Origin: Tetrastigma voinierianum
Taxonomy: Eukaryota; Streptophyta; Magnoliopsida; Vitales; Vitaceae
Direction of reading: 5' to 3'
Assembly (NCBI GenBank): GCA_016808115.1
Contig: JAEQBH010002177.1
Span: forward strand, 372,001-436,000
Length of the DNA: 64,000 nt
The notes under the pieces were generated by a model. It saw nothing but the letters and a program-made list of their open reading frames with translations. It had not been told where the DNA came from and ran no database searches. How positions within the stretch are numbered: position 1 is the first letter of the stretch; each line of letters opens with the position of its first letter. The position numbers and the translations under genes were made by a program. Of this stretch, positions 45,222-57,128 are shown piece after piece.

Positions 45222-46592
45222 ACTTCTTTATCATTCTACATATTCAGGCATTCAGGCTTACGTTTCTTGGCTGATGATTAAACGAATTTGGCGGACAGGG
45301 TGTTTACCCAGGTGAATCTTGTACCGATGTAACCCAATCCAGCATGATCTCATGTAGCTTTTCCAAGACTAAAAATATGATCTAATTTTGAACTTCCAAA
45401 ATTAAGCATTTTAACCGACTTCTTCATTTGATTAAGTTCAACCTGTATGTCATCATCTTTTGCAAAAAAAATTTCTAGGGAACGCACCTTCTCAAGAAGT
45501 TCATTTTTCTCCTTGCTCAATTAGTGTTTTGTTTGATCAACTTCTGGTTCATGCGCATGGTTTGCAGGCATGTATCATACATGAAGTTATGATTGGGCCG
45601 GCTTTAACACGCCAGAAGATGTCTTCATCATCAACTACTTGCATTAGTTGTCTCACCATCTAATTGACCAAGTGTAGAAACAGGGTCATATGCTTCACCA
45701 ATTAGTAGACCATCTTGTGGACCAAGTGTTGGAACATGGCTAGAAATCTGAGACTCACTTTGAGGAGGTGTTTTTGTAGAATGACTAACGAGTGCCACTG
45801 ACTCACTAATATCTTCCCTATCCTTGTTCTTTTCTAAGTCTTTATCACTCTGGATTGCTTGCATGCTGATAAGATGTTGGAACACCAGCACGAACATGAT
45901 TATAGCCTTCCACGTTCTCTACAAGTTATTCCCCATTCTGTCGATCCTCAGAAGAGCATCATAGTTGGTATTTAAAGCGAGTTACGATTATTGAGGAAGT
46001 AGTACCTTTTCATGCTTCTAGATACATTTCAAATGGCACGAGTGCCACCAACTCTTGAGCTTCATGGTTTTGATATTTTTAGCCATTTTATGGCGATTAC
46101 CTGACAGGAAAATCTTTTAGGAAGAGATCACCGAACTTGAACAAGCCTTTCTTGGAATCTTCTCTCCCAGAAAGAAAACACCTCATTTTCTATCAATAAC
46201 ATTACAGTGCATTATATTCTCAATCGTCTAGATCTCTTGGCATACGAAGGTTTTCAAACTTAGTTGGAAAAAGTTACAATCTTGATTCCCGAGCTTGTAT
46301 TAGTCCCTTCGCCGTTACTTGTAAGATGTCTACATGCACTCATACAGGCAGTTCCATACGGTGAAGATAAAATTAGTTGGTTAAGATCTGACTCCATTAA
46401 AATTGCATTGAGTGCCTTTCGATTGTGTGCACCGAATTTGTCTTCTTTGTAGACCACTCTAATTTTGGCTTATGTACAATCTTTCCTTCTAATCATCATT
46501 ACCATTGGAAGGGCTGCATCCGACAAGTACATATTTCCATGCCTTCTCCTTCGAGTATTGATAAATGCTCGCGACAATCTGACATGTGATTC
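45222..46592 (-). other. copia internal region with decayed gag-like frames
   Basis: Minus-strand open stretches at 45897-45631 (Ser/Gln/Asp/Glu rich) and 46457-46260 (KEDKFGAHNRKALNAIL start) probably belong to the same polyprotein as the zinc knuckle. No enzyme motif is visible. Plus-strand ORFs here are shadows. Confidence 0.45.
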
Positions 46593-46956
46593 TGTTCTGT
46601 CAATAGTGGAGGAGCGCTCACCGATCTGCACTTCCTTCAATAAATTCATCTATGACTCACAAATAAACATTTAGAGAGCCCACAGAGAAATCATTAATTT
46701 ATGCTCAATATTCGATTTATCCTTTAATATCATCATTTAGATACTATATTTGTCTTATGAATCACATAGTGAATCTTTAGAATGTCCTCACCAAAATCAT
46801 ATTATTCTAATATGATGATCTTGCAATCTATAACAACATATGTAACCTCTTGCCAACCTTGAACTGACTCATGTTTACAACCCTTTATAATAGATGAACG
46901 GCGAAATAACTAAAACTTCTGATGCTGTAAATATTATGGCGAATGATATCTCAACA
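46593..46956 (-). repeat. copia LTR-b
   Basis: About 364 bp, ending ...GATATCTCAACA and followed by the polypurine tract at 46957-46974 (AATGCCAAAGGGGAGAT on the minus strand). It matches LTR-c in 'atttatgctcaat' and 'aatatcatcattt'. The left end is the less certain one. Confidence 0.75.
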
Positions 46957-47244
46957 ATCTCCCCTTTGGCATTTCTTTGCTTAAAAATAAAATCAGGGAC
47001 ATATATTTAGAGGCATCGTGGACCTGTATTAAATTGGTGAAATCATCGACCCTACGATCTCCTGCAGATATTACGAGAGGTGTTTTTCTAGGATTTTTCT
47101 TCTCTGATGGTATGGCTTGAGCATGACTCCCTGAACTCTATGTCTCATGATTCTGCTTTCTTGGCTTGACATATCTGGGTTATAAAAAACAGGCATATAG
47201 ATATTGATATGCTAGTATCTTAGGTTGCTATACAGCCTGATACC
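46957..47244 (-). other. 288-bp internal region with polypurine tract and primer site
   Basis: Left edge: the SIRE-type polypurine tract (46957-46974). Right edge: GGTATCAGGC on the minus strand (47235-47244), one base from a tRNA-Met primer site. Nothing coding lies between. With LTR-b and LTR-c it makes a 1.0-kb miniature element. Confidence 0.75.
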
Positions 47245-47606
47245 TGTTGAGGGAAAATATGCTTTCCATAGAAAGTCCTTCAATCAAGCTAGTTGATTTC
47301 CTTCCATATTCACTATTTAGGAATATTTCCATTCCATAGAGAAGTCATTCATTTATGCTCAATCTTCTAGATTTTACTAATATCATCATTTGATCTTCCT
47401 TATTTTTCACTATGAATCTTGTGAATCTTGAGAATATCACTGCAATCGAATTAGAACTTAATATGGTAAGTCTAATTTATACAACTTAGTCTACAACATG
47501 TGAGACCAACATGTTATAATTGAGAATCAAACAGTAATATGCAAGGAGTTTTCTGGATGAACCATGATTTAATTTTGCCCTAGTATATTGTGAAAATATC
47601 TCGACA
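47245..47606 (-). repeat. copia LTR-c, 5' LTR
   Basis: From TGTTGAGGGAAA to ...ATCTCGACA, 362 bp, with the primer site immediately to its left. No matching 5-bp flanks were found for any pair of the three LTRs. Confidence 0.82.
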
Positions 47607-47831
47607 TATGGAATTACAACTACCAGTTAAAGCACGAATTTCTATGTGAAAATATAGATATGTTTGATACTTTACATAGACAAAATACTAATTCTTATGC
47701 GCCATAAGATCATTGATCCACGATAGTTATGCGAAAAAACTTGATTGGCCAAATATATAAAATCACATTTTCTCTTTATTTGTAATAAGCACTTTTCAAT
47801 TAAAATTAATTTTGGTCTAAATCACTATTAG
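47607..47831. other. spacer between copia H and element F
   Basis: AT-rich with no ORF or motif recognised. Confidence 0.5.
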
Positions 47832-50085
47832 TGCACAAATCATACAAGTAATAAAGTGGACAAAATAAGTCTGGATATCATTCCCATGAGGATTGATTTT
47901 GAAAATCTAAAGATTAACTACTCTTACTACTCAAGATTATCACTATTTGAACTTCCAAATTCCATGATAGATTTAGCTTTCTAAAATAAAGTGAATCAAA
48001 GAAATAAAGAAATTCTAGAATACATGATTGATTGTGTTTGAAATAACACTATGAATGAGAGTAGTGTTGTGACCATTAGGCATGCAAGTTTCCAAATAAA
48101 ATATAAAGTATGGGACATGAACATTGGAATTGTCCAAGAGCAAGGTAGTGTAGCATTGGGATTTCTCCACTCACCACACATTTCACTCTCTAGCTTTCCA
48201 CATTTCTATCTCTAGTCAATGGGTATGAAAGCTACTTGTAGGACTTGATCCTCTCTAAGATCTGGTTTTTATCTACCAATCACTAGTCATCTCTTGAATT
48301 TGGAAATTGCCTAACGTCCTACCACCTAAACGGGATAATGCAAGCCCTCTCGAGATAATTGGTACTAATATCAGTGAACGAATTCCCTCATGATTAGAAT
48401 CTTATGGGGTGGGATTCTTCCTCTCGATTGAGGTGAAACCTCCCAAGAATTAAGCTTCTTTAGATCGAGTAGGTGGATCTTATTCCTCGAGATACACTTC
48501 AACGTCACCGAAGGGAACGAGTCGAGGAAGTTAGAACTTCACTAGAGTGATCCAAGGGTAAGCTAGTTCTGATAATATCGGTGTAAATTACCCCAGGCCC
48601 GACTAGTCTTTGCTCTGGGCGTCGTCTCATGTCACTTAGGAGGGATTCTTGATAGACGATAATACAACTCTTTCTAGGTACCAAAACACTAATGCCGAGA
48701 ACAATTCAATATAGGAGTAATACCGGTTAAATACTTTATGTGGTTCTCGTACCCCGAAAACAACCATTAATATTCTGCAAACAACTAATCCCAACAACAA
48801 ATTCTTCCCCTACGAGAGGAGCTTTCTCTTTCAAATCTCACGGATCACAAATGACAATGACCTATTGATCGAAACAAATTCATTGAAATTGTAATCAAAA
48901 GCGAAGAAAAATGAATTCATATATGAAATTCCTTCGTGGAAGTTGTTAAATTTAGCTTGATTTACATTCATTTCATTTCCAGAAATCTAGTTCTTATATC
49001 ACTATTCTAATCACAAGAAAAGCAATCTGAAACCCAAACGAAAATGGCGAAAATATGAAACAAAATTATATAAAATGAGACTTTAGCTATTCCAAAAAGC
49101 ACATAAACTTGATGAAAAGCGACTAGAAACGATACTATTTCCTAAGAGTTTCTATTTATGAGGACTGGGTCTTGGGCCCTAAAATAAGGCAACAATTCGC
49201 GGTTGACGACCAGTCTGCACCTAGCACTCAGGTCGTGGCGATGTCTCGACATTATCGCGACATCGAATCCTCTATGTTGTGTGTTGAATATGGTGTCGAC
49301 ACATTGGCTCATTGTGCTTGAATTTTGATGTTGTGCTGATGTCGCGACATTGGATTTGCAGTATTATCCATTTCAGCTAATGTCACGACATTGCTAACCT
49401 AATGTCAGGACATTGCTAACCTGATGTCGCCACATTGTTCTTTTAGTTTCATCTTGACTTCTTTGAAGATTAGTATGCGACATTGTTGATCCGAATATCT
49501 GACATTGCATCTTCCACTACAAGCGTTTACGCTGATGTCGACATTATTGTGATATAGGCGGTGAACACACTGATGTTATGAGGCCCTCTATCAATGACGT
49601 GGTTAATGTCGCGACATTGTTGTGGTGATGTCGTGACATTGAGTTGGTCTCACCTCCTTGGTTGCTTTGATATGATGTTGCGACATTACAAGTTTAGATC
49701 TCGGTGTTACAGGCGATGTAGTTGCCCAATGTGACCTGGCGACATTGAACGCGATGTTCTTGATGTTCTGCGATGAACATTGGATTAGAAGTGCTGGAGT
49801 GCCCAGGCGATGTCGCGACCTATGTCGTGGCGATGTCGCGACATGCGTCGATCTACTATTTCAGCTGATGTCGACATTGATGATGGCATGACACTCTATG
49901 CGATGTCGCAGCATTATTACCAGTGTCCGTTTATTGTTCTTCCCTTTTCTATTTTGCCGTTTTTTCCTCTTTTCTTGAATTTATGCAAAACATAAATTTA
50001 GGTGTCTGTTTGCTATTAAATAGACTTTTAAACTTAAATAACGAAAAATGGGCTTTAAAAAATAAATGAGTTTTAAGACTCATCA
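47832..50085 (-). repeat. 3' LTR of Athila-like element F
   Basis: The right end ...AAGACTCATCA (50085) is followed by an Athila-type polypurine region. The left end is placed at TGCACAAATCATAC by analogy with E, where 'aagtata...gttcccataagg' resembles 'aagtaata...cattcccatgagg' here. A tip inverted repeat ATGAGT-TTTAAG-ACTCAT lies at 50066-50083. It carries the palindrome array at 49240-49935 and a TATA-like CTCATAAATAG (minus strand, about 49150-49160). No coding sequence is seen. Confidence 0.7.
49240..49935. repeat. array of GATGTCGCGACATTG-type palindromes
   Basis: At least fifteen variants of one motif, spaced 20-80 bases apart. Three are perfect 12-base palindromes ATGTCGCGACAT (49339-49350, 49606-49617, 49833-49844). 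Others differ by one or two bases, mostly G to A or C to T at the CG sites, as expected for decay of methylated CG. The sequence between the motifs is not repeated. Confidence 0.9.
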
Positions 50086-50172
50086 AACTCCCCAGCTGGA
50101 TTTTGTATCCTCGAAGCAAGAAACTCACTAATTTGTCCTCAAGCAAAGAAAAGGGTATTTGTTTGTCCTCGA
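50086..50172 (-). promoter_or_regulatory. polypurine region of F with repeated 'GAGGACAA' motifs
   Basis: The minus strand reads CAGCTGGGGAGTT before the LTR. Upstream it carries three copies of a TTGCTTGAGGACAA-like motif (about 50110, 50140 and 50165), the same motif that forms the stem-loop in E. Confidence 0.65.
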
Positions 50173-51799
50173 ACAATAAAATTATTTTATGACCATTTCA
50201 ATTAAATCATCTTTTCGAGCAGCTGGGCAATTTGGCTTCTAATAATGTTTTCATTTTATGACATCAATTCTAATTCTGTTCATTTTTCGAGAATCCTGAA
50301 TTTTCAATTTAGATCATTCAATCGACATGCGCTTTCTTGAATTCAAACAACAAAAATCTGATTCTGAAATCTGTGAGTGTGTGCTAGTCTTCCTTTTATG
50401 ACTAATTTGCAGATTTGGTAGCCTTATGAGAGTCACTATGCAAGGCCATGTTCTTTTAGAGTAATTATAGTTCTACTGAAACTCTGTTAATTCATATTGA
50501 CTATACTAATGTAGGCATAACACAACACATCAAAATCAAATAGGTCTTTTGACTTTGCAATGCTAATGGCCTAGGGCATGGGTAGATGATTGGACATTTA
50601 AGGCTCAAGTTTACCTGGGGCGCATCACATTTCTAACATTTGTCTTCACCTTCTCATCTATTTTTAACTAATTAGCATTTAAATACTACCCAAACGTAGT
50701 GCAGTTCATTACTGCATTTCTGACTTTTTTTTTTTGTATCTTTCCCCATTGATTATTGTTGCATTGGTGTCAGCTCTTTGCCTGCGTCTCTTCTTATTTT
50801 GTTATTTCAGGTTTGGAATTGTGCAATGTTTTTTTAAGCTTTACTACCTCTTAACAAGCTTTGGGTCGATAACTCTATACCCCAGGTTGGCCTTAGGGTA
50901 CTAAGTGTATGAAATACCCTGAACTTAATTGCTACAAAGGAGTAAGCGTGGGCTGCAAAATGAAACATTTCTTCATACCAAACTATCAATTCTTTTAGCT
51001 TCAATTTTCTGTTGTGCACCTCCTTTAGTACAACTTTTCTCAGTCTGTTTTCACTGCATCCTTAATTCTTACTATGTTACAATTCAATTTGTACTCCCCT
51101 AAACTTATCCTCTTAATCATCTTTATTGCATTGATCAACAGTTTTGGGTAAATTCAGGATTCTTTACTATAAAGTAAGACTTAAGGAAGGTTTAAGGCTT
51201 CTCTTTGTGGCTTTGATGATGAAAATGGCATTAGGCTCAAAAAAGTACTAAGGTATATGCATATAGCATATCAAATGGTAGGCTTTAGAAGAATTTGGCG
51301 TCGAGATGGCACAAGGATTCGCCTTGATTAATATTTATGGTTCTAAGACCTTTTGAGATTTGCGCTTGATAACTCAATAAAGTGTTCATAACCCAAGCAC
51401 AATCGGTTTTTCAGGTATATGACTGAACATGATTGATAACTCTGACTGTACTTATTCAATAAACTAGAATTAAAAGCCTTATTAAAATTGCTCTCAATTG
51501 CAGTTTTCCATGTTCTAAAAATTTTAGCTTATCTATCATGACATCACAACCCAAAATCTTATTCTATTGTTATTATTTTATTTGAGTTTTCCCTTCTTAT
51601 CTTTTCATCATAATAGTTGTGTTTTGTTGCGAAATGAGTATTTCCAAATCACAAACATCATATTTATTTTAGATCTTAGATATGTAAAATTAAAGGCAAA
51701 TAAGAAAAGTAAGAAAATTTGCACACAAAATTTAGAAAACATATGCTATTCATGAAGAGCAGAGTTACAATATTAGGGTTTAATATGACAGATGTAGAG

Positions 51800-51848
<49 letters not shown>

Positions 51849-51900
51849 TGGAGAGAGAGAGAGATGGAGGGATAGAGCTCATTTCTTCTTTCTTTGGGAT
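50173..51900 (-). other. 3' untranslated region of F, no gene seen
   Basis: AT-rich with only short ORFs that have no recognisable composition. A (GA)n tract with small interruptions lies at 51803-51870 and generates false Arg/Glu-rich and Ser/Leu-rich ORFs. Confidence 0.55.
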
Positions 51901-53156
51901 TTTCAGGGCTTAAGATTCACTGGTTCAAATTTAGCGGCTGGCTTGGGAGATGGAACAGGGGTTGAAGATTGTGGTTTCGGCAACTAATTTCTCCTTTGTT
52001 GAAGAGATAACACTCTTGTTTTAGCGTATGTTGTCTGATTAGTTCATTCTGCCTCTTCCCAATAGAGTCAGAGATCCTTCAAATTCACCCTAGGCTTGAT
52101 ACATTTTTATCATATTTTTCTTCACCAAATCAATGTTGTCTGTCCATGTTGCTGCCACTGTGGGTTCAGGGGTGGACTCTAGCTCTTCATCCCATAATAA
52201 GATGGTAGCCTTGATTTCATTCTGAGGTGTGCTATAGAAAATTTGAGGCTTACGCACCCCAGGCTTGGTCCAGTTTTCACTTTCCTCGTACCACTGATCC
52301 TCATAAGCCCATGTTACAAGATCTCATCTCTTATCTGATTGGGGTTCTGCCACTTTTCCTTTCATCTTGCTCCCTACCCTGGTTGCCCCTTCATCACCTC
52401 TAGAGGCTAACTCCTCTTTTGCACTCTCATCTATCTTTTCTGGATGGGAGTGCTACTAGGTCTCTTCCTCTTCTCTTTGTTTTCTCTGACCCAGATTTTA
52501 GATCTCTCCATCTCGACTCTTCCACTGGGTTTGCTCATCCCTTAATTCTCCAGTTAATTCATTTCGTTTCTCTCATTCCGAAACTAAGCGGGTTAGAACT
52601 CTTGCTCTCTTCGAGTCTTCAAGCTCTCTTCTTACCCGTTGTTTAGGTTAATAAGGTGGAGTTGATGTCTCTTCTGCGATGGTAGGGAAGAGCAGGGTTG
52701 CTGTCATAAATGTTCAAAAAACTCCCAGCATTTCTTCATTTTTCAAATTCTCTCTCATCTTCACCTCTTTGAGAGATTTGTTTACTGAGTGTTCTTATGT
52801 TCTTCTTTATATTTCTTGGTTCTATCAGGCCTCTTGGCCCTCGACTGGGTTTTAAGGACTCCATTGAGAGTGAAGGAGAGGCCTTAAGTCTTCTCATTGT
52901 CTTTGCCACTTGCATCCCCCCTTAATACCTGAGGGTGATCGGGCGGGGTGGGGATGTTGCCGAAAGTGATTCTGAAGCATAGTCAGATGAATTTGCTATC
53001 ATTGTACTGTCACATTCCCGGTGCGCACTTTGCAGGTTCGCGCAGGTAATGCATAGTGTATGCCTGGGGAATTCGACATGTTTTGAGGGGATGAACATCG
53101 AGTTGATGAAATATAGTCATACCTTATTCGCATATTCAAGATTCACTTGATAAATG
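51901..53156 (-). other. probable continuation of the ATHILA-ORF1-like gene, decayed
   Basis: Minus-strand translation is rich in Lys, Arg, Glu and Ser with many stops, and looks like the charged C-terminal tail of an Athila-type protein. I found no specific motif. A plus-strand ORF (52419-52646) is a shadow. Confidence 0.4.
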
Positions 53157-53687
53157 TCATTGATTTTTTATGGTGTAAAATTCATCACCTTCATCTGGAG
53201 CCAATTTTGTTAAACTCATGAGGCGATCTGCCGGCTGTGAGCTCTTTGGGTGGCACATCATGTCTCCCACTTTTCTCCCACTTATTTGAGCCCCAAGAGT
53301 TGGGAGATGGCCATTTCCCCAAAAGGGATCCATCTCCCCCCTGACATAGCACATTAGGTCTTTCCTCTTGCCCAGGTTGGCGTAAAACTCCTTGACTAGC
53401 ACCCTCCTTCTGGGGTTCCATTGTGTTTGCCTTGTTTATCGTCCCTCTTCCTCTGTCTCTCCTCCTTGAGCAGCGATATGAGATGTTTAGAAAAACCCTC
53501 CTTTTCTTCCCACAAATCCTTTTAGCCGGGATGGCACACAAGCCTCTTCTCCTTATTTGAGTAGAAGGCCTGCAGCTGCTCCTTCTTCCACCATAACCTC
53601 TATCTGTGGGGAACTGAGGGTCAGTTTCTTGGTTCCACTAACACCCTCTATCTTGGGAACTTCTTCCACCACGTTTTCTATCGCCAT
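53157..53687 (-). pseudogene. ATHILA-ORF1-like / plant transposon protein
   Basis: One frame runs from an ATG at 53687 (MAIENVVEEVPKIEG) to 53157, with three internal stops. In its second half it has LVKEFYANL, CYVRGEMDPF and PTLGAQISG, which match the LVREFYAN...VRG pattern of the 'putative plant transposon protein' / ATHILA ORF-1 families. A TATA box lies 108 bases upstream (53795-53804). No primer-binding site lies between promoter and ATG, unlike a normal 5' LTR-gag layout. Function in the family is unknown. It cannot be made as a full protein here. Confidence 0.65.
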
Positions 53688-54272
53688 TAGAGATTCTGGA
53701 GGCGGGGTTCGACATTTGGTTTTGAGAAGTTTGGAGGCTGGGTTAGAAAGCTTGAGAGATTTGATTTGACTTGAAAATCTCCACGAAGTGTATCCTTATA
53801 TAGGTAGGTTGCCCTAGTTGTGATGTCGCGACATTGGAGTTGTGATAATAGCGACATTGGGTTCTTGATAATGCGGCATTTGAGATTTAGAATGAGCGCT
53901 GACACTTTACGCCTTAATCATTTGACGTTTCCCGAAACGTTCATCTTGTTGCTCCTCTTTTATAACTGCTATGTCGCGACATTAAATTTTCGATTGCGCG
54001 ACATTGGAGAGATTTTTGGAAATGGTGTCGCGACATTGAGAAAATTTTCTTCTTCTGGCGTTTTTTGCCTTATTTAGCCATTTTATTTACAGGTGGGTTC
54101 TTGTGAATAAGATCTATCAATATTAATGAATCTCAGGTCAAACACTGGTCGTAACCCTTAGATTTTCAATTCAATCAACTTAGCATATATTCATTGAATT
54201 GAAGAAATTATCACATAACATACAACAAAGGAACAATGAAGCTACTATGTAATTTCTAACTCAGATAAATCA
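53688..54272 (-). repeat. U3-like part of LTR G, Athila-like
   Basis: The right end ...AGATAAATCA (54272) is followed by CACTCCACCAAACTTA, on the minus strand a TAAGTTTGGTGGAGTG polypurine tract. So this is the start of an LTR on the minus strand. It shares the palindrome array and a 'ggcaaaaaacgcc'-like patch with LTR F. Where the LTR ends on the left is unclear, because it passes directly into the ORF1-like gene. Confidence 0.55.
53795..53804 (-). promoter_or_regulatory. TATA box of the ATHILA-ORF1-like gene
   Basis: The minus strand reads ACCTATATAAGG, a strong plant TATA sequence. The ATG lies 108 bases downstream. Immediately upstream are ATGTCGCGACAT palindromes at 53823-53834 and 53971-53982, and near-copies at 53998 and 54026. 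Confidence 0.65.
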
Positions 54273-54671
54273 CACTCCACCAAACTTAGTTTGTGCATCA
54301 TTTTCAAAGAATAAATGTGGAAGTAGACTCCCCTTTGTCAGTCAACTCTGCACGACTCAATTTGGTTGGAGATGCTCAAGTACCTTCATATATCACTTAG
54401 GAAACTTTGTTTTATTAAATTCAGCACATATTAATTAAATAGGTTGCAAATAATTGTGAAACTACTCTAATTCTAAACTATTCGAAACACACTGAATTGA
54501 ACAAAGGAAATCACAATAAAAATTAAAACTCTTGGAGTTTGCATTTAAAGTAGTAACTCCTTTTTACATGTCTTTAGCTAAGCTTTTTATTGTTATAGTG
54601 TGATCTCATTTCAGAGATTCTATTGATCTCTTCAAATATAGAGGCATTCTTCATTTGGTTTTTCATACAAG
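54273..54671 (-). other. polypurine tract and remnant internal region of G
   Basis: The tract is at 54273-54288. The rest is AT-rich and without coding signs, and is cut by the LTR starting near 54672. Confidence 0.5.
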
Positions 54672-57128
54672 TAGTAGCGACCCTGCGACCATTCACTTAA
54701 ACTCATCTCTAAGAATTGCTTTTCGGTGTTGTAAAACCAGTAAATTTGAATTTTTTGAAAAATCTTAAATGGTAAAATTACCTTCCTATAGTAGGGATTT
54801 TAGTGGAATTTTCTGCTTTCGATGATGAAAAGTACCTCATCGTTGGATCGTCTCGCAAAATCTAGTTACTTGACGATTTGTTAAAGTTACAAAGGCGTTA
54901 GGGATTTTCACAATTTTTCGAGGCGTCGGGTGTCCGATGGACCCCAAAAACGGGATTTTTGAGAAAAATCTCGAAATTTGGAAAAATAAATTAAAATTAA
55001 GTTCAGTTCCGAATGAGGTGAGGACTCAGGCGGAAATCGAAATAAATTGTTTGGGACAAAAAACGGACCCGAAGATAAGTTGGCTGGGCAGCACATGGCG
55101 CGTGTGGAATAGTATTTAAAATTGACAAAAAGGGGATTTTGGGCAGAAAATATTAGATTTCTGCTGGGAGGAAAAACGTGAGAGAAAACAAGAGAAAAAA
55201 AAAAGAAAGGGAAATCCAAGCTTCTCTCTTCGATCTACGGAGTTCCGTTGGTAGGAATTCGTCGGGCCAAGGCGGATTCATCACTAAAGCGAGACTATGC
55301 ATGAGTGCCAAACATCAGGGGTTTCGTCGAGGATTTAAGCAAGGAGTTCGGAAATCAAGGTTTTACAGTTTAGGAAATGCATCATAGGACTTCTGAAATT
55401 TCTTCATCTAAAAGTAAGGTTCTTCCTACTTTTGTTTATTTTCACTCTAAGGGTAGTTTGGTTGTGTTTTATGCCTAAAGGCTGTTTGGCCGTCATTTCT
55501 TTAAGAGTGGGCATGGATTGGGGATGTGGGAATAGGTACCTGTTTGACCCTATATGGTTGTCAGATTTTTGGGGTTGATTTTTGGGTTCAGAAAATGAGA
55601 ATTTGGGCTAGTGTTTAGCTCATGAGTATGGCTGGATTGAATTCAGTGTTGGGATTTTGAATCACTCAAATTGGACCTCCCTTGTTTCAGGTTCAAGATC
55701 CATTCATTTCCGAAATTATCTGGCTTGGGTGTTGACTATTGGTGTCCAAGTTTTGGGACTGATTTTCGGTTGGGAAAAAAATGGAATTTGGACTAATGTC
55801 CCCCATGGAAATTGTAGCTACAATTTTGAACTTGATGTTAAGTTTTTTAATCACCCAGTGGACCTCATGGCTCAGAGTTATGATCATTTTTCAGGAGTGC
55901 CATAATTCACTTCATTTTTTTTGGAGGCCCCTGCACTGTCCAGATTTTGGGACGGATTTTCAGTTGGGGAAAAAAGGAAATTTGGGCTAGTGTTCTTCAT
56001 AGAAATTATAGCTGCATCTGTAAGCTTGATGTAGGCTTTTGAATCACCCAGGTAGACCTCTGACTTCGAGTTATGGTCCATTTCCGATGCTTGCTACAAC
56101 TTAGGTTGTTTAATGGTTTGTGTCAAATTTTGGGATTTGTTGGGGACTAGTTTACGGCGAGGAGTTCGGAACTTATTCCATGGTCTAATATGGATTGTTG
56201 TGTGAATTTTTGTGGGCATCTCATGCTGACTAGTCTTGGATCAAGTTGTCATTGCTTGAGTTTGAGTGACATGCTGGTGGTAAATTGATTGGAGAATCAT
56301 ATGTGTGTCTACTTGTGATGACATGTACTGATGAGTTTGTGTATGCATAAGGCCATTGCATGGCTTGTTTATGAAACGCTATTTATTGGACATGTTATGT
56401 CATAATTTGGCCTAGAGGATAAAAGTATGTCATTGCTTGATTAGTGATGACTTGTTAATGTTGATATATGTGTGTGCAAATATGTTGACATGAAATGTGT
56501 GATTGTTTGGAAATTTTATGTTGATTAATATAATTGTCCATGATGCACGGGTGATATGCATGATTAGAATTGTCCATATAGCATTCATCATATATGTGAC
56601 ATCGTATAGGCATGAAATGACACATCACATTATATATGCACGGGGACATCGCATGAAATGGGTGTAAGTGCATGTTTATAATCAATACTACGTTTGGTGT
56701 TTGATTGGGTGGGCTCGGTACGATGGGACAACGTCTAACAGGGTCGCACATTTGTATACATGAAAATGAAAATATGTGTAGGGTAATAGCAAGTATGGAT
56801 AGATACCCCCTTGGGTGAAAGCCCCGTTATTTTTTGTTATACATATGTGTCCAATAGTGAAAGCCCATGAAAGTGTAGGAAGGCTTGCGAAGCCTGCGGT
56901 AAGACCCCGGAAATTCGCTACTCACAAAAAGACATATGGTTTTGAATATAAATGATCATTGAATTATGGAACATGACCATTGCATGTGCACTTAGGTGGG
57001 GAGTAGCCCTTGTAGGAAGTTTACTCTACTGGGCGTAGCTCACCCTTTATAGGATCCTCCTTTCAGGTGTAGGGAGTACACCGGTGGACGACACTCACTC
57101 GAAGCTGCAATTGTGAAGAAAGCCGGGT
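54672..57128 (+). repeat. long solo LTR, chromovirus-like, plus orientation
   Basis: It starts about TAGTAGCGACCCTGCGACC, with a TATA-like TATTTAAAA at 55111 and a purine-rich leader (55150-55215) before 'aaggttcttcctactttt'. Three modules of 186-193 bp start at 55564, 55750 and 55943. Near the end are 'actgggcgtagctcacccttt' and 'acaccggtggacgacactc'. It runs up to the next LTR at 57129 with no spacer, so its true end may be truncated. It differs in sequence from the TGTAACRYCC group. ORFs of 60-82 codons inside are not credible. Confidence 0.6.

Larger units (their letters stand above)
40596..47606 (-). mobile_element. SIRE/Maximus-like Ty1/copia element(s) H with three LTRs
   Basis: Three related LTRs of about 362-375 bp: LTR-a (40596-42804, split by a 1.8-kb LTR), LTR-b (46593-46956) and LTR-c (47245-47606). 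Polypurine tracts reading AATGCCAAAGGG on the minus strand lie right of LTR-a and LTR-b, and an initiator-Met-tRNA-type primer site (GGTATCAGGC) lies left of LTR-c, so orientation is minus. The long internal part holds a gag zinc knuckle but no RT or integrase that I can see. The a-b-c arrangement suggests a tandem made by unequal exchange or internal deletion. Confidence 0.75.

Noticed and set aside
51676..51913. Ser/Leu-rich and Arg/Glu-rich ORFs on both strands
   Set aside because: Both come from the (GA)n microsatellite at 51803-51870.
53820..54077. 85-codon plus-strand ORF over the palindromes
   Set aside because: It is antisense to the promoter of the ORF1-like gene and follows no codon pattern.
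55657..55905. 82-codon ORF in the LTR at 54672
   Set aside because: It covers module repeats of the LTR, is not open in the neighbouring modules and has no family match.
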